Source: Novosphingobium album (ex Liu et al. 2023)
Lineage (GTDB): Bacteria; Pseudomonadota; Alphaproteobacteria; Sphingomonadales; Sphingomonadaceae
DNA length: 64,000 bases
Reading direction: 5' to 3'
NCBI RefSeq assembly: GCF_029076845.1
Contig: NZ_JARESE010000098.1
Location: 24,068-88,067, forward strand
Shown here: piece by piece, positions 53,763 to 61,712 of the stretch
Layout of the letters: each line of letters begins with the position of its first letter
Numbering within the stretch: position 1 is the stretch's first letter
The notes under the pieces: generated by a model
Seen by the model: only the letters and a program-made list of their open reading frames with translations
What the model was told of the DNA's origin: nothing
Database searches by the model: none
Made by a program: the position numbers and the translations under genes

Positions 53763-54679
53763 CCTTGCCAACGGGCCTTGCAGCCTATCCGATCACGCCC
53801 GCCGATGCTTCCGGCAATGTCGACTTCACCGCGGTTCGCCGCCTGGTGGCCCGGCTTGTCGATGCAAAGGTGGATGCCATCGGCCTGCTCGGCAGCACCG
53901 GCGCCTATATGTATCTGTCGCCGGAGGAACGGCAGCAGGCATTGGAAGCCGCGCTCGATGAAATAGGGGGTCGTGTTCCTGTGCTGGTGGGCGTGGGCGC
54001 GCTTCGGACCGATGATGCGGTGCGCCTTGCCCAACATGCCAAGGCGGCGGGCGCCAGCGTGGGCTTGCTTTCGCCCGTTTCCTACACGCCGCTCAGCGAT
54101 GATGAGGTCTTCGAGCATTTCTCGGCCGTAGCTGGGGAAAGCGGTCTTCCTATCTGCATTTATGACAATTCTGGCACGACGCATTTTCGGTTCACGCCAG
54201 AGCTGATCGACCGTCTCGCCAAGGTGTCCGGGATCGTCGGCGTCAAGAATCCCGGTTGGGCGGCCGACGACGCTGCGGGACATCTTGCCGAACAGCGCGC
54301 GCTAGCTTCAAAAGGCTTCTCGATCGGGTGCAGCACTGACTGGACCGCTGCGGCGACGATGATCGCCGGGGCCGATCTTTGGCATAGCGTGCTGGCTGGC
54401 ATCCTTCCCGATATTTGCCTGAAGCTGGTTCGCGCGGCCCAACGGGGCGAAGCTGACGAAACGCACTGCCTCGACAGGATGCTGGCCCCGTTCTGGCATC
54501 TGTTTGAGCAGCATTCGAGTTTGCGCGTTTCCTACACGATCGCTGGGCTTCTCGGTCTGACCAGCGCCGAACCGCCGCGCCCGATACTCCCTCTGTCCCA
54601 GGGCGTGAAGAGACAGGTCGCGGACGCGCTCGCCTGCCTTCAACGCGAAAGTGCCGCAACAGGAGTAGGAACCCTATGA
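53759..54679 (+). CDS. DapA/dihydrodipicolinate synthase-family aldolase
   Basis: A 306-residue TIM-barrel class I aldolase. The GLLGSTGAYMYLSPEER entry motif, catalytic Tyr in ICIYDNSGTTHF and Schiff-base Lys in GIVGVKNPGW are visible. DapA-family members include dihydrodipicolinate synthases, N-acetylneuraminate lyases and related enzymes; the substrate is unknown and a true dapA role is unlikely in this context. It overlaps the pdxY remnant and the amidotransferase gene by 4 bp each. Its original promoter may have been lost with the pdxRY deletion. Confidence 0.9.
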   Translation: MTLPTGLAAYPITPADASGNVDFTAVRRLVARLVDAKVDAIGLLGSTGAYMYLSPEERQQALEAALDEIGGRVPVLVGVGALRTDDAVRLAQHAKAAGASVGLLSPVSYTPLSDDEVFEHFSAVAGESGLPICIYDNSGTTHFRFTPELIDRLAKVSGIVGVKNPGWAADDAAGHLAEQRALASKGFSIGCSTDWTAAATMIAGADLWHSVLAGILPDICLKLVRAAQRGEADETHCLDRMLAPFWHLFEQHSSLRVSYTIAGLLGLTSAEPPRPILPLSQGVKRQVADALACLQRESAATGVGTL

Positions 54680-55425
54680 CCGGAACGGTCCGCGCCATCC
54701 GGCATGTCGATTTTGAAACCCTCGGCACCTTCGAGCCGGCGATTGCCGAAGCCGGATATTGCATCGAATATGTCGATGTTGCTGCGGGCGGTCTCGCCCG
54801 CCTGGATCCGCTGGAATCTGATTTGCTTGTCGTGCTCGGCGGTCCGATTGGCGTCTATGAGACCGATGCCTATCCGTTCCTCAACACCGAATGTAACATG
54901 GTCAAGGCCAGACTGGACGCGGGCCTGCCCGTTCTCGGTATTTGCCTGGGTGCCCAAATCATTGCCGCCGCGCTCGGTGCAAAGGTTGCTGCCACTGGCG
55001 TCAAGGAGATAGGATTCGCACCTGTCGCGCTCACCGATGCCGGAACAAAAGGGCCGCTGCACCATCTGGCGGACATGCCGGTGCTTCACTGGCATGGCGA
55101 TGCTTTCGACCTGCCTGACGGCGCTGAACTGCTCGCCACCACCCCGGTCGCGAACCAAGCCTTTGCCATCGGGCCTCATGTCCTCGCGCTGCAATTTCAT
55201 CTCGAAGCCGACACCACGCACGATCTCGAAGCGTGGTTGATCGGCCACGCGGCTGAGCTTGCCGGGGCCGGAATAGAACGATTTGCCGGACATAGTGTGA
55301 ACATTGGCTATGCGACGAGTTTGAGGCGGGCCATGGGATCGTTGAGGGGGCGGAACTCAACTGGGGAAAGCAGGTTTGCTCGTTGGGCCAATTTCCCGGT
55401 TTCGACGCAGAACATTCTGCGTTAG
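54676..55425 (+). CDS. Class I glutamine amidotransferase, C-terminus replaced by repeat sequence
   Basis: Residues 1-200 form a GMP synthase-like glutamine amidotransferase: LLVVLGGPIGVYETDAYPF, the nucleophile Cys in VLGICLGAQIIAAALG and the His-x-Glu in LALQFHLEAD. From about residue 203 the natural C-terminus is cut by direct repeat copy 2, and a foreign tail (HSVNIGYATSLRRAMG and on) follows to the stop at 55425. The catalytic triad is intact, so activity is possible. It overlaps the DapA-family gene by 4 bp. Confidence 0.85.
   Translation: MTGTVRAIRHVDFETLGTFEPAIAEAGYCIEYVDVAAGGLARLDPLESDLLVVLGGPIGVYETDAYPFLNTECNMVKARLDAGLPVLGICLGAQIIAAALGAKVAATGVKEIGFAPVALTDAGTKGPLHHLADMPVLHWHGDAFDLPDGAELLATTPVANQAFAIGPHVLALQFHLEADTTHDLEAWLIGHAAELAGAGIERFAGHSVNIGYATSLRRAMGSLRGRNSTGESRFARWANFPVSTQNILR
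55281..55384. repeat. Direct repeat copy 2 (104 bp)
   Basis: The partner of 52583-52686, ungapped. It interrupts the 3' end of the amidotransferase gene and ends 50 bp before the start of the ssp operon, so it could also supply or disturb its promoter. Confidence 0.85.
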
Positions 55426-55434
55426 GAACAAGCC

Positions 55435-56607
55435 ATGAACGCCAATCCCATCTACCTTGATGGCTTTGCCACATTGCCTCTTGCTCCCGAGGCGCGGGCA
55501 GCAATGCTCGCTGTGTGGGATATGCCGGGCAATGCCGGCTCGCCCAACCTATCGGGAGAACGTGCTGCCGGTGTTATTGCGGAGGGGCGCGCTGCCGTGG
55601 CGGGTCTGATCGGGGCCGCTCCGGGCGAGATCGTCTTTACCTCCGGTGCTACCGAGGCGAACAATCTCGCTGTAATGGGCGTGGCAGCGACACTTGCTGA
55701 CTTGGAGCCGACCCGTCGGCGGGTCGTGATCTCTACAATAGAGCATAAGGCTGTGATTGAGCCCGCCCAGCGATTGAAGGAGCGGGGCTTCATCATAGAA
55801 CGCGCGCCAGTCGATCGAGACGGTAGACTTGATCTTGAAGCGTTCAGGCAACTCATGGACGATAGCGTCCTAGTGGCGTCAGTGATGCTCGTGAACAACG
55901 AAACCGGCGTGATTCAGCCGATCCAGGAAGCTGCAGAGATTGCTCACGCATGTGGCGCGCTCTTTCACTGTGATGCAGCCCAGGGTGGAGGCAAGGTTGC
56001 GATCGATGTTCTCGAGCTTGATGTCGATTATCTCAGCTTGTCTGCTCACAAATGCTACGGGCCTATGGGTATCGGTGCGCTCTACATCTCGGCGGCGGCG
56101 CCGAAACCCGAACCTCTATTCTTCGGGGGCGGGCAGCAGGCGGGGGTCCGGCCGGGAACCGAACCAGCTGCACTCATCGCCGGCTTCGGAGCGGCCGCCA
56201 CAGTAGCCCGTGCGCGCCTGACCGATGATCAAGATCACGGCTCAGCTCTCCTATCCAGACTGCTCAGGGGTCTTCGTGATCGGCAAATCCGCCTCGTTCC
56301 GGTCAGCCGGGAAGCTCTTACGGTGCCCGGTGGTGCAGCGATCAGCCTTGCCGGGATCGATGCAGATGCCGTTTGCTCGATCGTGGCGGGAAGTGTCTCG
56401 TTATCCACCGGCTCGGCATGCACCGCCGGTCAGATAAAGTCATCTCATGTACTTGAAGCCATTGGACTTTCTGATTTAGAAGCGCGATCTGTCATTCGCA
56501 TCTTTTGCAATCGTTACACGACAGCTGTGGAGATCGATGCGGCAATCGACGCGATTGCGGATGGTATCGAGCGTTCTCACCTTGCTACTGGAGAGGTTCA
56601 CCAGTAG
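55435..56607 (+). CDS. sspA: Cysteine desulfurase of the phosphorothioation system (SspA/DndA-like)
   Basis: A 390-residue class V aminotransferase-fold cysteine desulfurase that takes sulfur from cysteine as a persulfide. FTSGATEANNLAVMG, the STIEHKAVIEP His, PLP-binding Lys in SLSAHKCYGPMG and the catalytic Cys in STGSACTAGQIKSS are all present. AGGAACAAGCC precedes the ATG. It is the first gene of the ssp operon, 9 bp before sspB, and would supply sulfur to the PAPS-reductase-like SspD for DNA backbone modification. Confidence 0.92.
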   Translation: MNANPIYLDGFATLPLAPEARAAMLAVWDMPGNAGSPNLSGERAAGVIAEGRAAVAGLIGAAPGEIVFTSGATEANNLAVMGVAATLADLEPTRRRVVISTIEHKAVIEPAQRLKERGFIIERAPVDRDGRLDLEAFRQLMDDSVLVASVMLVNNETGVIQPIQEAAEIAHACGALFHCDAAQGGGKVAIDVLELDVDYLSLSAHKCYGPMGIGALYISAAAPKPEPLFFGGGQQAGVRPGTEPAALIAGFGAAATVARARLTDDQDHGSALLSRLLRGLRDRQIRLVPVSREALTVPGGAAISLAGIDADAVCSIVAGSVSLSTGSACTAGQIKSSHVLEAIGLSDLEARSVIRIFCNRYTTAVEIDAAIDAIADGIERSHLATGEVHQ

Positions 56608-56616
56608 ATTTCCCTC

Positions 56617-57540
56617 ATGACGAGGGATGGCTTGAAACTTGATTCGAAGGTGCAGTTTGCGGGGCATGAAACATTTCCCCTGCGCCTCCTGTGGCTGAAG
56701 AAAGCTTATGATGCGGTGGGAGCGGAGGCCCCCATTGGAACATTCCAGGAACATGATGCTATCGCCCGTTTTGGCGTCGGGCGCAACATGGCCGTTTCGA
56801 TGCGTTATTGGGCGACCGCATCGGGCTTTTTCGAGGAGGCCGATCGCATCATCCGACCGACAGTGCTCGGTCATGCCATTCTCGCCGATGATGGTCTCGA
56901 CCCATTTCTGGAGCAAGCGGCGACGATTTGGCTCGTGCATTGGCATATTGCGAGTTCGCAGGGGAGGGCCACGACCACCTACTACGCCTTCAATGTGCTG
57001 AACGCGATTGAGTTCGATCCGGCCACGCTTCTCGACGAGCTGTTCGGTGTGGTCAGCGTCCGGGGGTGGCGAGCGACACGCGGCACATTGAAGCGCGACA
57101 TAGAGGTTTTCCTGCGCAGCTATGTGAGGAGGGGCGAGACTTTCAGTGAGGATGCTGCGGAACCCCTTCTGGCGGAACTCGCGCTCATCCGCGAAGCCCG
57201 CCTGGGCGGCTGGTACGAATTCGTCCGCGGTCCCAAGCCGACACTCCATGATGCCGTGTTCGCCTACGCCCTTGGCAGCTTCTGGGAGCGGAGCGGCGGT
57301 GCGACGACGATGACGGCGGAACAGATCTGCTATTCGCCCGGCTCGCCCGGCCGGGTATTCAAGCTCGACGAGGACAGCGTCATCACGCGCCTCATGCGCA
57401 TCGATGACGTGACCGAGGGCGCGTGGCAGTGGGTCGATACGGCCGGTTTGCGCCAGATCCAGCGAAAATATGAGGTCGATACGACGGCCTTGATCCCCGC
57501 CGCCTATCCGAGGCGCGGATCGTGGAGGAGCGCGGCATGA
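56617..57540 (+). CDS. sspB: DUF4007 protein, SspB-like DNA nickase of the phosphorothioation system
   Basis: A 307-residue protein with the DUF4007 signature at the start, VQFAGHETFPLRLLWLKKAYDAV, then FGVGRNMAVSMRYWATASGF and a C-terminal DNA-binding-like region. In described SspABCD systems the DUF4007 protein SspB nicks DNA to allow sulfur insertion. The start is not certain; ATG at 56617 has a weak ribosome binding site and a TTG at 56632 is an alternative. It overlaps sspC by 4 bp. The family match is firm, the activity is inferred. Confidence 0.87.
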   Translation: MTRDGLKLDSKVQFAGHETFPLRLLWLKKAYDAVGAEAPIGTFQEHDAIARFGVGRNMAVSMRYWATASGFFEEADRIIRPTVLGHAILADDGLDPFLEQAATIWLVHWHIASSQGRATTTYYAFNVLNAIEFDPATLLDELFGVVSVRGWRATRGTLKRDIEVFLRSYVRRGETFSEDAAEPLLAELALIREARLGGWYEFVRGPKPTLHDAVFAYALGSFWERSGGATTMTAEQICYSPGSPGRVFKLDEDSVITRLMRIDDVTEGAWQWVDTAGLRQIQRKYEVDTTALIPAAYPRRGSWRSAA

Positions 57541-60500
57541 CCCTCCTGTCATCCAAAGTCGCGATCGATCGAAGGTTCGCACGCTCTGCTCGCTTGGACG
57601 CCGATCTCAACGGTACGCCGCCGCTCGTTGGTTATGTGCTGCAGGCAACGGTGGCCAAAGCACTGACTCTGCTCGCAGAAAGTCAGATCGAAAGCCATCA
57701 GGGTGCTTTTACCTGGACTGGACCCTATGGCGGGGGGAAATCCAGCGCTGCCCTGTTGTTGGCGAACCTCGTGGCTGGGGCACGCGCCAATCGCAAGATC
57801 GCCAGGGATCTGGCGGGCCCTGCACTGGCCGAATTGTATGCGAAGGCCTTTCCTAAGAGCGTGGGGGACTGGAAGGTTGTTGCGGTCACTGGTGGCCGAG
57901 TTCGATTGCGCGACGCGATCGCCGATGCCGCTGCGAGCACCTTCGAATGGGGTGAGACGGCACGAGAAAAATTCGGAGCCAGTGACGACGCTTTGATCGG
58001 CGCGCTGGCACCTACAGGAAAGGCGGCAGGCGGAACGCTTCTCATCCTCGATGAGCTTGGCAAGATGCTGGAGCACGAGGCCCTTGAGGGCGGGGACGTA
58101 CATCTGCTTCAGGACATCGCGGAACGGGCTTCCCGCAGCGATGGTCGCCTCATCGTGATCGGGATCCTCCACCAGTCATTCGAGCAATATGCCGCTCGTG
58201 CGGCGCGTGATGCGCGCCAGGAGTGGGCGAAGGTCCAAGGTCGCTATCAAGATATCGCCTTTCTCAGCGGCGCGGACGAAACTGTAGCCTTGCTCGGGCG
58301 GGCGATCGCAAGCGACCCACCATCGACGGCACAGGCCGAGGCAGCGGAAGTTGCGGAAGCGATTGCAAAGCGGCGGCCGACCGAGGTCCCGGCGCTTGCC
58401 AGGGCTCTGGCGGAAACATGGCCTTTAAACCCGGTGACCGCGCTGTTGCTCGGTCCGGTGTCGCGCGCGCGCTTCGCTCAGAATGAGCGCAGCGTCTTCG
58501 GGTTTTTGAGCTCGGCCGAGCCGGCGGGGTTTCAGCAGTTCCTCTCAGCGACCGAAATCGGTGGCGGCACCTACGACCCCTCGATGCTGTGGGACTATCT
58601 CTCAGCAAATTTCGGGATGGCGCTTGCGAGCGGACCGGACGGCAGCCGTTTCAGCCTAGCCTTTGAGGCAATCGAGCGTGCGGGCGCTAAGGGAGGGGCC
58701 AATCATGTCGCGCTTACGAAGGCTGCTGCCGTCATCGAGTTTTTCCGGAACGGCTCCGGCTTGGCGCTGGCAGATGACATTCTCGCCTCTGCCCTGCCAA
58801 GCATTCCTCACGAGGCTCGGACTGCGGCGATCAAAGACTTGCTGGATTGGGCGGTCCTCATTCGTCAACCGCGCCTCGGAGGCTATGCGCTGTTCGCCGG
58901 GAGCGACTTCGATCTCGAAGACGCCATCGGGCACGCGATTGCGCCCGTCGGAAATCAACAGCTCGAAGAAATCCCGCAGCGGGTTGGCTTCGGCTTTGCA
59001 ACGGCGAAGCGCCACTACTTTCTGACGGGTGCGCTGCGGACGTTCGAGATTGCCCTGCAGATCGTCGGCGCCGACGACACCGCAGAGCAACTTGCCTCTT
59101 CCCTTGTCAATCGGCCGGCGCGTGGGAGTGGGCTCCTCGTCCTGACGCTGTCCGACGGATCGTTGCAGCCGTCAGACGTCGATGCGCTCGCGAAATCCAC
59201 CGCCAAGAAATTGAAAGGCGCGGGAAGAATTATCGCGATCGGGGCTGCAGCGGACAGCTTTGCGCTTCGTTCGACGGCCGCCGAACTGTTGGCCGTTGAG
59301 AGGGTCATTCGCGATCATCCACAACTTGAGGGCGATCGCATCGCACGGCGAGAGATAGCTGCGCGGCAGTCGCTGTGCATCGACCAGCTTCATCGAACGC
59401 TCGAAGCAGCCTTGGAGACGGCGCGTTGGTTTCTCGCACCGTCTCCCAACAAGGGTGTGCGCGAACCGCTGGCGGTGGTTGCGAGCGTGCTTGCCGACGC
59501 GGGCTATCCTTCCGCTCCGATCCTCAAGAGCGAACTGCTCCAGCGCGACAAACCATCGTCGAACGCAATGGCCGCGCTACGTGACCTGGCGCATGCGATG
59601 GTGAACCGCTTTGCCGAGGCGGATCTTGGCATCACCGGCTATCCGGCCGAACTCGGCCTGTATCTGACGACGCTGAAGCCATTTGGTCTTCATCATCAGG
59701 TGGCGTCGGGCGCTTTCGCCTTTGGCGAGCCCGATGAAAGCGACGAGGGACGTTCACTCCAACCGGCATGGGATTTGCTCGACGCGCATGGTGCCGACGG
59801 GCTGGATGCGGTGTTCAAGCAATGGGCTCTGCCGCCCTTCGGGTTGAAAGCGGGGGTCATGCCGGTGTTGGCGCTCGCCTACATGCTGGCCCGCCGTGAC
59901 AGCGTCGCCGTCTATATCGACGGTGTCTATCAGACTGCGATCGATGACGTCGTTGTCGACAAGCTGCTGCAAAAGCCCGGTAGTTTCCGCCTGCGACGCA
60001 TCGATCGTTCGATACGGGAGACTGCGTTCCTGAGCGGGTTGGCTGAGCGCCTCGTAACGGAGGCGAGTGAGGGTTCGCTTCCTGTCGCGGCGGCGCTGTT
60101 CCAGCGTTTCGAGGCCCTGTCCGCCTTCGCAAAGCGAACGCATCGGTTGAACGACGACGCGCGCACCGTGCGGGGTGTGGTCGTGAAGGCTGAAGATCCT
60201 GAAGCGCTTCTCTTCGATGCTTTGCCCGAGGCGTTCGGTGAAAGACTGACACCAGATCTCGTTTATGAGGGGCTTCTGGCGTGCGAGGCCGCTTATCCCG
60301 ACCTACTTGGCGAATTGCGCCAGGCGCTCGCTCGCGCGCTGGGCGTTGAGGTCAAATCCTTCAGCGGGATTTCTGAGCGCGTCGCTTCCGTCAAGGGCCT
60401 TACCAATGACTATGCGTTTGATGCTTTCGCGGACAGAGCCGCGGCGATCGAGCAAGGGACGGGCGACCTTGAGAGCCTGGTGAGCGTTCTTCTGCACCGA

Positions 60501-60842
60501 CCGGCGCGGAGTTGGTCGGATCGTGACCGCGAGGAGGCGCTGACGGAGATCGCTCGGTTTGGGCGGCGTTTCAGGGAGCTTGAGGCGCTCGCGGTCGTGC
60601 GGGATCGCCAATCCCATACGGAAGCCTTGGCCTTGGTTGTCGGGCTCGATCCCAAGACTCCCCCGCTGCTGCGTAGTTTCGTCCTGAACGACAAGGAGAA
60701 GAAGGCAGCGGCCAGCCTGGCGGACCGTGTCGTCGCCGATCTTCGTGCTGACGACAAAACAGGTCGACTTCGGCTTGCTGCTCTGGCTCGCGCTGTCGCG
60801 ATGCTGGCGGCTGAAACAGACGACGAAGTGGAAGCCGCATGA
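57537..60842 (+). CDS. sspC: Large P-loop ATPase of the phosphorothioation system (SspC-like)
   Basis: A 1101-residue ATPase. The N-terminal P-loop reads WTGPYGGGKSSAALLLANL (Walker A, residues about 59-77) and GGTLLILDELGKMLEHEAL is Walker B. The long C-terminal part is helical, with no other family seen. ATG at 57537 overlaps the sspB stop (ATGA) and has GGAGG 11 bases upstream; a GTG at 57522 is open but less likely. The size and place between DUF4007 and PAPS-reductase genes match SspC. It overlaps sspD by 4 bp. Confidence 0.9.
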   Translation: MTLLSSKVAIDRRFARSARLDADLNGTPPLVGYVLQATVAKALTLLAESQIESHQGAFTWTGPYGGGKSSAALLLANLVAGARANRKIARDLAGPALAELYAKAFPKSVGDWKVVAVTGGRVRLRDAIADAAASTFEWGETAREKFGASDDALIGALAPTGKAAGGTLLILDELGKMLEHEALEGGDVHLLQDIAERASRSDGRLIVIGILHQSFEQYAARAARDARQEWAKVQGRYQDIAFLSGADETVALLGRAIASDPPSTAQAEAAEVAEAIAKRRPTEVPALARALAETWPLNPVTALLLGPVSRARFAQNERSVFGFLSSAEPAGFQQFLSATEIGGGTYDPSMLWDYLSANFGMALASGPDGSRFSLAFEAIERAGAKGGANHVALTKAAAVIEFFRNGSGLALADDILASALPSIPHEARTAAIKDLLDWAVLIRQPRLGGYALFAGSDFDLEDAIGHAIAPVGNQQLEEIPQRVGFGFATAKRHYFLTGALRTFEIALQIVGADDTAEQLASSLVNRPARGSGLLVLTLSDGSLQPSDVDALAKSTAKKLKGAGRIIAIGAAADSFALRSTAAELLAVERVIRDHPQLEGDRIARREIAARQSLCIDQLHRTLEAALETARWFLAPSPNKGVREPLAVVASVLADAGYPSAPILKSELLQRDKPSSNAMAALRDLAHAMVNRFAEADLGITGYPAELGLYLTTLKPFGLHHQVASGAFAFGEPDESDEGRSLQPAWDLLDAHGADGLDAVFKQWALPPFGLKAGVMPVLALAYMLARRDSVAVYIDGVYQTAIDDVVVDKLLQKPGSFRLRRIDRSIRETAFLSGLAERLVTEASEGSLPVAAALFQRFEALSAFAKRTHRLNDDARTVRGVVVKAEDPEALLFDALPEAFGERLTPDLVYEGLLACEAAYPDLLGELRQALARALGVEVKSFSGISERVASVKGLTNDYAFDAFADRAAAIEQGTGDLESLVSVLLHRPARSWSDRDREEALTEIARFGRRFRELEALAVVRDRQSHTEALALVVGLDPKTPPLLRSFVLNDKEKKAAASLADRVVADLRADDKTGRLRLAALARAVAMLAAETDDEVEAA

Positions 60843-61678
60843 ACCAGGAGCGCCATATTCTGGGCCTTTCGGGCGGCCGGGACAGCGCCGCTCTTGCCAT
60901 TTATATGCGTCAGCATCGGTCAGATCTGCCGATCGAATATTTCTTTACCGATACCGGCAAGGAGCTGCCCGAGGTCTACAAGTTCCTCGATAAACTGGAA
61001 GGCTTCCTCGGTCGCCCGATTGAGCGGCTGAATCCCGATCGTGATTTCGATTTCTGGCTTGAGGAATATGGCAATTTCCTCCCGTCGCCGCGGACGCGGT
61101 GGTGTACCCGGCAGCTCAAGCTGCGCCCTTTGGAACATTGGTTACGTGATGATCTGGATGGGGGCACCATCGTCCATTCCTACGTTGCGATCCGCGCGGA
61201 CGAACCAAGCCGTGAGGGCTATCAGGCGACCCATCCGAACATGAGAGTGCATCTCCCCCTGAGAGAGGCGGGCATCGATCGGCCGGGAGTTCTCGAGATC
61301 CTTGACCAGGCCGACGTTGGCGAGCCCGAATATTATCAGTGGCGGTCGCGATCGGGTTGCACCTTCTGCTTCTTCCAGCAGAAGATCGAATGGGTTCGCC
61401 TTTTTGAGGAGCACCCCGATCGCTTCGCCGAGGCCGTCGACTATGAGAAAACTGCGCTCCGCGACGGGTCACCCTTCACGTGGAGTCAAGGCGAGAGCCT
61501 GATGGAGCTCATCGAACCGGCACGGGTCGAGCAGATAAAGAGCGACTATCAGAAGCGACGCGAGCGCCTGTTGCGCAATCGCCGAGTGAACCCTCTGTCG
61601 GCTAACACCGCTACGACCGTCGATGATATTTATGGCATCGACGAAGGGTCCAGCAGCTGCGTGATCTGTCACAAATAA
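60839..61678 (+). CDS. sspD: PAPS-reductase/ATP pyrophosphatase-like sulfur transfer enzyme (SspD/DndC-like)
   Basis: A 279-residue N-type ATP pyrophosphatase. The PP-loop LGLSGGRDSAALAIYM is at residues 8-23; YFFTDTGKELPEVYKFL and RTRWCTRQLKLRPLE are typical of DndC and PAPS reductases. Cysteines that could hold a cluster or persulfide occur as WCTR, SGCTFCFF and the terminal CVICHK. It is expected to activate the DNA phosphate with ATP and deliver sulfur from SspA. It is the last gene of the operon, with 34 bp to the convergent sspE stop. Confidence 0.92.
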   Translation: MNQERHILGLSGGRDSAALAIYMRQHRSDLPIEYFFTDTGKELPEVYKFLDKLEGFLGRPIERLNPDRDFDFWLEEYGNFLPSPRTRWCTRQLKLRPLEHWLRDDLDGGTIVHSYVAIRADEPSREGYQATHPNMRVHLPLREAGIDRPGVLEILDQADVGEPEYYQWRSRSGCTFCFFQQKIEWVRLFEEHPDRFAEAVDYEKTALRDGSPFTWSQGESLMELIEPARVEQIKSDYQKRRERLLRNRRVNPLSANTATTVDDIYGIDEGSSSCVICHK

Positions 61679-61695
61679 TGTACTGCGAAAAATCC

Positions 61696-61707
61696 GGATC
61701 GTGATCC
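61696..61707. terminator. Short hairpin between convergent sspD and sspE
   Basis: GGATC-GT-GATCC forms a small dyad in the 34-bp gap between the two stops. It is short for a terminator but is the only symmetry in the gap. Confidence 0.3.
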
Positions 61708-61712
61708 TCTGC

